From Nitrospirae bacterium GWC2_42_7 (GTDB taxonomy: Bacteria > Nitrospirota > Thermodesulfovibrionia > Thermodesulfovibrionales > UBA6898), in contig MHDW01000187.1 of assembly GCA_001803645.1 (NCBI GenBank), positions 1 through 13,514 on the forward strand: DNA of 13,514 bases, in the 5' to 3' direction. Shown here piece after piece: positions 6,584-12,068 of this stretch (the stretch's first letter is position 1; each line of letters opens with the position of its first letter). The notes under the pieces were generated by a model that searched no databases, had not been told where the DNA came from, and was given only the letters and a program-made list of their open reading frames with translations. The translations under genes and the position numbers were made by a program.

Positions 6584-7003
6584 ATGAATATTTTCTCTGT
6601 AAGCCCCAGGAAGGAATCAGCGCTTATTGAAAAAATGGCGTCTTTGAATATTCGAGAGGAGGATATTCAGGAGTCGTTTATTCGTTCAGGCGGAAAAGGC
6701 GGTCAGCATGTAAACAAGACTTCGTCTTGTGTTTATCTCAAGCACATTCCTACCGGCATTGAGGTCAAATGCCAGAAGGAACGTTCACAGTCCCTGAACA
6801 GGTACAGGGCAAGGACCATTCTGACAGAAAAGATCGAGACCATTATAAAGGGAAAAGCGAGCGAAGAACAGCAAAGAATAGAAAAGATCAGGCGCCAGAA
6901 GAGAAGACGCTCAAGAAAAGCAAAAGAAAAAATGCTTGCAGAAAAGAAATTTACTTCTACCAAGAAAAAACTCCGCTCACGCAGTTTTGATAATAATGAT
7001 TAA
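6584..7003 (+). CDS. Release-factor-like GGQ protein, probable ribosome-rescue peptidyl-tRNA hydrolase
   Basis: The protein has 139 residues consisting of a class I release factor catalytic domain only. The peptidyl-tRNA hydrolysis motif is SGGKGGQHVNKTSSCV with G39-G40-Q41. It is followed by LKHIPTGIEVKCQKERSQSLNR, a conserved segment of this family. The C-terminal tail (about 90-139) is a highly basic helix (KIRRQKRRRSRKAKEK), as in rescue factors that place the tail in the mRNA entry channel or contact rRNA. The codon-recognition domains of RF1/RF2 are absent. The arrangement resembles mitochondrial C12orf65/MTRFR and bacterial peptide chain release factor-like proteins more than ArfB. It presumably releases nascent chains from stalled ribosomes or split large subunits. 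It overlaps the next gene by 8 bases and starts without a Shine-Dalgarno site. Confidence 0.87.
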   Translation: MNIFSVSPRKESALIEKMASLNIREEDIQESFIRSGGKGGQHVNKTSSCVYLKHIPTGIEVKCQKERSQSLNRYRARTILTEKIETIIKGKASEEQQRIEKIRRQKRRRSRKAKEKMLAEKKFTSTKKKLRSRSFDNND

Positions 7004-7634
7004 CAGGCTTCAGAAAATTTACACGCTTCTTTTTGATGCCTTTGGACCACAGCGCTGGTGGCCGGGGGAAACGCCTTTTGAAGTTGCTGTGGGCGCTATT
7101 CTTACCCAGAATACAAATTGGGGGAATGTGGAAAAGGCGATCATTAATCTCAAGCAGGCAGGCAAACTGGATCCGGAGGCCCTGCATAAAATTTCTCATG
7201 AAAAACTTGCTTTGTTAATAAAACCAGCCGGATATTTCAATATCAAATCAAAAAGACTTAAGAACTTTATCTCTTTTTTTATGAAAGAATATGACGGAAA
7301 TATTTTGAATATGAAGAAGGAGAAGGCAGAGAAAATAAGGGAAAAACTTCTTTCAGTTAATGGCATCGGGCCTGAGACAGCAGATTCGATAATTTTATAT
7401 GCGCTCGACAAACCTGTTTTTGTTATCGATGCCTATACAAAGCGTGTACTTTCAAGACATAATATTAAAAAACTTGATGCATCTTATGATGAATATCAAG
7501 AACTTTTTCATTCAATGCCAAAAAAAGATGTTCAGCTTTTCAATGAATATCATGCTTTATTAGTAAGGCTCGCTAAGGAGAATTGCAGGACTAAACCTGT
7601 ATGTGCAGACTGTCCGCTCGAAAGGATGAAATAG
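6996..7634 (+). CDS. Endonuclease III-like HhH-GPD DNA glycosylase (MagIII-like)
   Basis: The protein has 212 residues from ATG 6996, which overlaps the upstream stop as ATGATTAA. An earlier in-frame ATG at 6936 lies inside the release-factor gene and adds a non-conserved stretch. The N-terminus has FGPQRWWPGETPFEVAVGAILTQNTNWGNVEKAI, typical of the endonuclease III domain/MagIII group. The helix-hairpin-helix is LLSVNGIGPETADSI (118-132) and the catalytic Asp is D145 (VIDAYTKR). The Lys used by bifunctional Nth at the GVGRKTA position is Glu (E127), so a monofunctional base glycosylase (for example 3-methyladenine) is likely. The C-terminus has three cysteines (C197, C203, C206), but the protein ends where the fourth iron-sulfur ligand would be. 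A base-excision repair role is firm; the substrate is inferred. Confidence 0.88.
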   Translation: MINRLQKIYTLLFDAFGPQRWWPGETPFEVAVGAILTQNTNWGNVEKAIINLKQAGKLDPEALHKISHEKLALLIKPAGYFNIKSKRLKNFISFFMKEYDGNILNMKKEKAEKIREKLLSVNGIGPETADSIILYALDKPVFVIDAYTKRVLSRHNIKKLDASYDEYQELFHSMPKKDVQLFNEYHALLVRLAKENCRTKPVCADCPLERMK

Positions 7635-7635
7635 C

Positions 7636-7824
7636 ATGGCAAGGATAATCACACAGGTGCTTGTTGGTTTAATGCTTTTATTTGGTGTAGTTACCCTATT
7701 GCCAAAGTCTTATATCGAATTCAGGGCAAAAAGGCCGGCTAAGGGATTGCTGTATGCCCTGCTCGGCCTTCTCGCTCTTTACTTCTCATCAATGGCTTTT
7801 TTTTACGCATATCTAAATATCTGA
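7636..7824 (+). CDS. Small two-helix membrane protein of unknown function
   Basis: The protein has 62 residues and starts one base after the glycosylase stop, with AAAGGA about ten bases before the ATG. Two hydrophobic segments (about 4-22 and 38-59) are separated by a short basic loop (KSYIEFRAKRPAKG), predicting a helical hairpin with the loop probably cytoplasmic. The last residues are aromatic (FFYAYLNI). I do not recognise a family. Tight packing in the cluster and a clean membrane-protein composition argue that it is real. A role in repair or ribosome rescue cannot be inferred from position alone. Confidence 0.7.
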   Translation: MARIITQVLVGLMLLFGVVTLLPKSYIEFRAKRPAKGLLYALLGLLALYFSSMAFFYAYLNI

Positions 7825-7844
7825 CATTGAACTGTCAGGATTTT
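7821..7844 (+). terminator. Possible weak terminator hairpin between convergent genes
   Basis: CTGACA (7821-7826) and TGTCAG (7833-7838) form a 6-bp stem with a 6-base loop, followed by GATTTT. The stem overlaps the stop codon of the small membrane protein. It is short and not GC-rich, so termination efficiency is doubtful. On the minus strand the U-tract is poorer. Confidence 0.3.
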
Positions 7845-7854
7845 AAAATATTTT

Positions 7855-8226
7855 TCAGTAAAGCTTCCTTATATCATGCTTTTTGTTATGTTTCTTGCTG
7901 TAGAGCATCTCACTGTTTTCATCAAGTTTCTTTTCCAGTTTTTCTTGTTCTTTTGAAGTAAGTATGCCATCAGACTTCATCTTCTCATACCTCTTACTGA
8001 TATTGTTGAGGTTGTCCTGCAAAATACCTGCTTCGTGCCTTGTAAGTTCACCTGATGCAATGCCCTGGTCTATCCTTTTTTGCTGGTTGTCTATCCGGCC
8101 ATGAAATGAATTTCTCTCATAATAATCAGTTCTCCCCTGATAGGACGGCCTTTCCTGTGAAACAACACAGGCTGTAGCCAATGATAATAATCCAGCACTA
8201 ACAATAAAAACAGCTATTTTCTTCAT
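7855..8226 (-). CDS. Putative lipoprotein with duplicated helical motif
   Basis: The protein has 123 residues, preceded by a strong AGGAGG about eight bases before the ATG. The signal peptide MKKIAVFIVSAGLLSLATAC ends in a lipobox-like sequence with Cys at residue 20; Ala rather than Leu at -3 is slightly unusual. The mature part has a polar, Tyr- and Arg-rich stretch, then two related segments. The first is ASGELTRHEAGILQDNLNNI (about 57-76) and the second KSDGILTSKEQEKLEKKLDEN (about 84-104), sharing G-x-LT-xx-E-xxx-L-xxx-L. This suggests an internal duplication of an EF-hand-like or helical hairpin motif. The end is basic and His/Lys-rich (SKKHNKKHDIRK). It is probably membrane-anchored and periplasmic. 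Function unknown. Confidence 0.8.
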   Translation of the reverse strand: MKKIAVFIVSAGLLSLATACVVSQERPSYQGRTDYYERNSFHGRIDNQQKRIDQGIASGELTRHEAGILQDNLNNISKRYEKMKSDGILTSKEQEKLEKKLDENSEMLYSKKHNKKHDIRKLY

Positions 8227-8314
8227 GTTCTCCTCCTGTTTAAAGGTGTGATATTAAATAATCAGGTTTAAAAGCATTTTACCACACTCATCACTATCCT
8301 GAAACATTGAACAG

Positions 8315-8328
8315 ATAAAGATCTTTAT
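8315..8328. promoter_or_regulatory. Perfect 14-bp palindrome upstream of the lipoprotein gene
   Basis: ATAAAGATCTTTAT is a perfect, loop-free dyad in the gap between the hybrid kinase stop and the lipoprotein start, about 89 bases from the lipoprotein ATG. The lack of a loop and of a T-run makes a terminator unlikely. It could be an operator for a dimeric regulator. It may also be chance in AT-rich DNA. Confidence 0.25.
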
Positions 8329-8339
8329 TATTACATCGG

Positions 8340-9962
8340 CTACTCTTTTCCTGTAATAACCTTCTGTATTGTGTTTATTAATTCACTCATTTTATATGGT
8401 TTGACTAATACGCCGCAAAATCCATATTTTTTAAAATCAACCATTATCGGATCATTTGAATACCCACTCGAAACAATTGCTTTAATATCAGGGTATAGTT
8501 CTTTTAATATTTTTATTGCCTTTTTCCCGCCCATACCCCCAGGTATGGTCAAGTCCATAATGACCACATCAAAACATTCTCCGGATTCTTCAGCTTTTTT
8601 GAAGAGATCAATTGCCTCTGCTCCATTTTTTGCAAATCCAACCTTATATCCGCTATTACATAAAATTCTTTCCGCAATGCTCCTCACCATCTCTTCGTCG
8701 TCCATGACAAGTATTTTGCCGGTGCCTTTGATCTGTTTTTTTTCAGTCTTGCTTTCTATTACCAGCTCTTTTTCTGAAGCAGGCAGATAAATATAAAAAG
8801 TAGTGCCTGTATCCGGCTCAGATTTTACACTGATTATTCCATTGTGTCTTCTGATAATTGAATATGCTATCGCAAGTCCGAACCCGCTTCCTGTTGGTTT
8901 GGTGGTGAAATACGGGTCAAATATTTTACTCAAAAATTCATTGTTGATACCTGTTCCATGATCCATGATTGCTATCTGCACATATTTACCATACTGCAAT
9001 GGCAGACTGCTTTCATGGTCAATTACTCTGTTGCCGGCAAAAACAAAAACTATTCCTCCGTCAGGCATAGCCTGTACAGCATTGACAACTATGTTATGAA
9101 TTACCCGGCTTATCTGTCCTTCATCGATCTCTACCGGCCACAAGTCATCAGAAATAGAAAATTCAGACTTTATGTTCGAGCCGCTCAACATAAAGAGAGT
9201 GCAATCTGTCAATAAGCCGGCGATTGAAACAGTTTTTCTTATAGGAGAGCCGCCCTTCGAAAAAGTAATCAGCTGATTAGTCAAATCTCTTGCTCTAAGA
9301 GATGCCTTCTCAGCTTCTGTCAGTATTTCAAAGGCGCTGCCTGAAGGATCTGAATTGATTTTTGCAAGTGAAATATTGCCCAGAATAGCTGTAAGAAGAT
9401 TATTGAAGTCGTGAGCAAGTCCTCCGGCAAGAAGGCCGATCGATTCGAGTTTCTGTAGTTTCAGAACTTCTTCCTCATATTGTTTCAAGGTGGTAATATC
9501 CTGAAGTGTTTCAATAGCAGCCTTTATCTTTCCGCCTTTATTATGAATAGGCGCTGCATCAAAAATAATATAACGCTGCCCTGCAGGCAGATTCGGATAC
9601 CAGCCTTCAGCGCGAAGGCCGTTTGATATCAGAGATGATTTGCCGTAAGTAGTATAGTGATCCGACATTTTCTCATTGATTCCATCAATAATAATATCTG
9701 CAACTGTCGGCCTCTTCTTTTCATAAAATGCCTTCCAGTGATCTGTTGTACCGAGAATGTCTGATGAACTTATGCCTGTAAGCACTTCACATGCCTTATT
9801 CCAGTAAACAACTCTATGCTCAGTGTTAATTACAAAGGTTGCCACAGCAGAATATTGCAAAAGATTTTCATAAAATTCCTTCTGTTCTTTTAAATCCTTC
9901 TCTACACTCTTGAGCTTGAATTCTAATGTTGTTTTTTCATCATCACGCTCATGTTTATTCAT
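8340..9962 (-). CDS. Hybrid sensor histidine kinase (PAS-HisKA-HATPase-REC)
   Basis: This is a soluble hybrid kinase with no membrane segments. The chosen ATG 9962 gives 540 residues; AGGAG lies nine bases upstream. A further ATG at 9989 would add nine basic residues that overlap this site. Residues 10-35 form a coiled coil. A PAS domain (about 35-160) starts QYSAVATFVINTEHRVVYWNKACEVLTG and ends DITTLKQYEEE. The phosphoacceptor is H184 in LAHDFNNLLTAILGN. The ATPase domain has N290/N294, DHGTGI (334-339) and GSGFGLAIAYSI (358-369). The C-terminal receiver (about 416-535) has acidic D421/D422, phosphorylatable D470 (VVIMDLTIPGGMGG) and K521. HisKA with HDFNN is typical of NtrB-like or environmental hybrid kinases. 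It is divergent from the LysR gene. The output partner is not evident; the REC may act as a phosphorelay step or feedback module. Confidence 0.94.
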   Translation of the reverse strand: MNKHERDDEKTTLEFKLKSVEKDLKEQKEFYENLLQYSAVATFVINTEHRVVYWNKACEVLTGISSSDILGTTDHWKAFYEKKRPTVADIIIDGINEKMSDHYTTYGKSSLISNGLRAEGWYPNLPAGQRYIIFDAAPIHNKGGKIKAAIETLQDITTLKQYEEEVLKLQKLESIGLLAGGLAHDFNNLLTAILGNISLAKINSDPSGSAFEILTEAEKASLRARDLTNQLITFSKGGSPIRKTVSIAGLLTDCTLFMLSGSNIKSEFSISDDLWPVEIDEGQISRVIHNIVVNAVQAMPDGGIVFVFAGNRVIDHESSLPLQYGKYVQIAIMDHGTGINNEFLSKIFDPYFTTKPTGSGFGLAIAYSIIRRHNGIISVKSEPDTGTTFYIYLPASEKELVIESKTEKKQIKGTGKILVMDDEEMVRSIAERILCNSGYKVGFAKNGAEAIDLFKKAEESGECFDVVIMDLTIPGGMGGKKAIKILKELYPDIKAIVSSGYSNDPIMVDFKKYGFCGVLVKPYKMSELINTIQKVITGKE

Positions 9963-9996
9963 TTTATGAGGCTCCTTTTTTGCCCTCATGTTTATT

Positions 9997-10026
9997 TTGA
10001 CAAATACCTGTGCATATGTCTAATAT
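9997..10026 (+). promoter_or_regulatory. Predicted promoter of the LysR-family gene
   Basis: TTGACA (9997-10002) is followed after 18 bases by TAATAT (10021-10026), a strong sigma-70-like match. It predicts a leader of about 25 bases before ATG 10058, with no Shine-Dalgarno site. An alternative extended -10, TGATATATT (10043-10051), lies only six bases before the ATG and would give a leaderless mRNA. Confidence 0.5.
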
Positions 10027-10053
10027 ATTGATAGTATTTAATTGATATATTAT
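10021..10053. promoter_or_regulatory. AT-rich inverted repeat in the kinase-lysR divergent region, possible LysR operator
   Basis: TAATATAT (10021-10028) and ATATATTA (10045-10052) form an 8-bp inverted repeat. Between them is ATTGATA-type sequence with an ATT-N10-AAT dyad. LysR regulators usually bind such interrupted dyads in the divergent promoter region and repress themselves. The region is very AT-rich, so chance dyads are common. Confidence 0.3.
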
Positions 10054-10057
10054 AAGT

Positions 10058-10942
10058 ATGGAACTACGACATCTTAGATACTTTGTTGCAGTAGCTGAAG
10101 AGCTGCATTTTACAAAAGCAGCTGTGCGGCTTCACATCGCACAACCTCCCTTAAGCCAGCAGATCCATAACCTCGAAGAAGAACTTGGAATAAAACTTTT
10201 TGAAAGGGTCAAACGAACTACACGCTTGACTGATGCCGGTATTTGCTTCTTTAAAGAAGCAAAGCAGATACTTCTTCATGTTGAACAGGCATCTGAAACT
10301 GCACGAAGGGTCGATCGCGGAGAAACAGGCCGTTTGGCTGTTGGTTTTGTAGGGTCTGTGGTCCATACTTTTCTGCCTAAAACATTTAGGCTTTTCAGGG
10401 AACGTTTTCCACATGTTGAGCTTGTGTTATATGAACTCAATTCAAACGAACAAGCAAAGGCTATTCTTGATAAGCGTTTTGATATTGGTTTCCTGTATCC
10501 CCATTTTCATGATGACAGGCTTCAGTTGCAGACAATTGTTCGTGCACCTTTTGTAGTTGCTATGCCAAATAAACATATATTATCCAGCCTTAAAAAAATA
10601 GATATTAAGGAATTAGCTCAGGAGCCTTTTATTGTATTAACAAGATCATCAGAACCTGTTATCCGTGACACTTTTATAAGTATGTGCCATTCTGCTGGGT
10701 TCAGTCCCAAAATAGCACAGGAAGCAAGCCAGATACAAACAGTACTTGGTATTGTGGCTTCCGGTTTAGGAATTTGTCTCGTTCCTGACCACATAAAAAA
10801 CATAAAGCGGCCTGGAGTGCTGTACAAACCTCTCTCAGGCTCGCCTCCAATAGTTGAGCTTGCTGTTGCATGGAGAGATGATAGCCATTCCCCTCTTATA
10901 GAGTCATTTGTAAGGGTAACAACAGAAGTAATCAAGCAGTAA
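10058..10942 (+). CDS. LysR-family transcriptional regulator
   Basis: The protein has 294 residues, full family length. The N-terminal winged helix-turn-helix (about 1-60) reads MELRHLRYFVAVAEELHFTKAA, then AQPPLSQQIHNLEEELGIKLFER, then RLTDAG. This start is typical of the BenM/CatM/CbbR-like branch. A linker helix (about 60-88) leads to the effector-binding domain (about 90-294), with GRLAVGFVGS as its first strand and GLGICLVPDHI near the end. The effector is unknown. It is divergent from the hybrid kinase with 95 bases between the starts, so the kinase gene and its own promoter are the first candidate targets. No metabolic genes that would reveal a ligand lie nearby. It starts with ATG and has no Shine-Dalgarno sequence. 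Confidence 0.93.
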   Translation: MELRHLRYFVAVAEELHFTKAAVRLHIAQPPLSQQIHNLEEELGIKLFERVKRTTRLTDAGICFFKEAKQILLHVEQASETARRVDRGETGRLAVGFVGSVVHTFLPKTFRLFRERFPHVELVLYELNSNEQAKAILDKRFDIGFLYPHFHDDRLQLQTIVRAPFVVAMPNKHILSSLKKIDIKELAQEPFIVLTRSSEPVIRDTFISMCHSAGFSPKIAQEASQIQTVLGIVASGLGICLVPDHIKNIKRPGVLYKPLSGSPPIVELAVAWRDDSHSPLIESFVRVTTEVIKQ

Positions 10943-11030
10943 TTAAACTTACGATTAAGAACCAATCTGATAAATACATTAAGAACAAAATTAAGTTTTC
11001 TCTGTAACGCATTATTCTTAAAGTATTTTA
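10943..11030. other. Short intergenic region after the LysR gene
   Basis: This is AT-rich sequence between the lysR stop and the promoter of the HD-GYP gene. I see no convincing terminator hairpin. Only tiny dyads such as CTTA-CGAT-TAAG are present. Confidence 0.5.
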
Positions 11031-11059
11031 TTGACTTTTTTTCTTTAAAATGTTTTAAT
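11031..11059 (+). promoter_or_regulatory. Predicted promoter of the REC-HD-GYP operon, leaderless geometry
   Basis: TTGACT (11031-11036), a 17-base spacer and TTTAAT (11054-11059) end seven bases before the ATG at 11067. This predicts a transcript starting at or one base before the start codon. No Shine-Dalgarno site is present. The arrangement closely matches that of tyrS. Confidence 0.55.
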
Positions 11060-11066
11060 TTTTAGT

Positions 11067-12068
11067 ATGGTTTCGCCTTTTAGTCTGATAAAAGAAGAAA
11101 GGCCGTCTATTCTGGTTGTTGACGACGTAGAGTCCAACCTTGAATTAATGGAGGCAGTTTTTCACAGAGCAGGCTTTCTTGTACATAAAGCTCTGGGGGC
11201 AGAAAGTGCATTAGAGATCTACAGCAAACATCCTATCGATATTGCGATCCTTGATGTTATGATGCCCGGCATCAATGGATTTGAATTATGTAAATCATTT
11301 AAACATCTATCCAAAAAACAGTTCTTCCCGATTATCTTGCTTACAGCGCTGAGTGACACTAAAAGCAGGATCACAGGGCTTGAAGCTGGCGCAGATGACT
11401 TTATAAGCAAACCCTTCGAAACATCAGAATTGATCACCAAGATCAAATCCCTGCTAAAGCTAAAGGCTTTGCATGAGGAGCTTGATCATTCAGAAAATGT
11501 AATAATGACACTTGTAGTTGCTATGGAAGCAAGAGACCCTTACACAACAGGCCATTCTACAAGGGTCGGAGAACTCGCTAAAGAGTTTTCATCTTATCTC
11601 GGGTTTCCACAAAAGGATCAGGAGATAATGAAAAAAGCAGGGATACTTCATGATATCGGAAAGATAAGCTTGAGTGAAACGATCTTGAGCAAGCCTGGCA
11701 AACTTACTGAAGATGAAGCAAAGCTGATAAAAAAACATACCCTAATCGGAGAGGATATATGCCGTCCTCTGATGTCTCTCAGTGGGGTGCTCCCTGCAAT
11801 AAGAGGGCATCATGAAAGGTGGGACGGCTCAGGATTCCCTGATAGTCTTTCTGGTAATGATATTCCTCTTATGGCAAGGATACTCTCTGTTCTGGATTCA
11901 TTTGATGCAATGGTGTCCATAAGGCCATACCGTCAAAAGAGATCATTAGAAAACACGATAAGAGTTATGGAAACAGAACGATACTCTGGACAATGGGACC
12001 CTGAACTTACAGGGTTCTTTCTTAAAATGCTTAATTTTACCGGAGGCAACGGATACGGGCATGTTTAG
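11067..12068 (+). CDS. Response regulator with HD-GYP output, predicted c-di-GMP phosphodiesterase
   Basis: The protein has 333 residues. The receiver (about 12-130) has D19/D20, phosphorylatable D63 (ILDVMMPGINGFE), T93 and K115 (ISKPFE). A helical linker (130-145) leads to the HD-GYP domain. Its metal ligands and motifs include H163 (TGHSTRVGELA), H195-D196 with K199 (LHDIGKI), H224 (KKHTLIGED), H248-H249 and D277/D280. The motif is HHERWDGSGFP, so the third residue is Phe instead of Tyr (GFP for GYP), a known kind of variation. HD-GYP proteins hydrolyse cyclic di-GMP, and phosphorylation at D63 would be expected to control this. Its final 8 bases overlap the start of the sensor kinase downstream, so the two are very probably a cognate pair. 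It is cytoplasmic, with no membrane segment. Confidence 0.92.
   Translation: MVSPFSLIKEERPSILVVDDVESNLELMEAVFHRAGFLVHKALGAESALEIYSKHPIDIAILDVMMPGINGFELCKSFKHLSKKQFFPIILLTALSDTKSRITGLEAGADDFISKPFETSELITKIKSLLKLKALHEELDHSENVIMTLVVAMEARDPYTTGHSTRVGELAKEFSSYLGFPQKDQEIMKKAGILHDIGKISLSETILSKPGKLTEDEAKLIKKHTLIGEDICRPLMSLSGVLPAIRGHHERWDGSGFPDSLSGNDIPLMARILSVLDSFDAMVSIRPYRQKRSLENTIRVMETERYSGQWDPELTGFFLKMLNFTGGNGYGHV

Noticed and set aside
6936..6995. Longer glycosylase start inside the release-factor gene
   Set aside because: The 20 additional residues are the basic tail of the overlapping gene read in another frame. The family begins near the ATG at 6996.
7600..7640. Frameshift hiding the fourth Cys of the glycosylase
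   Set aside because: The next gene starts one base after the stop with good spacing, and no shifted frame gives an obvious Cys-containing family tail. Natural loss is more likely, though a read error cannot be excluded.
10618..10965. 115-residue minus-strand open frame over the end of lysR
   Set aside because: It is a shadow of the LysR effector domain, with no motif or ribosome binding site.
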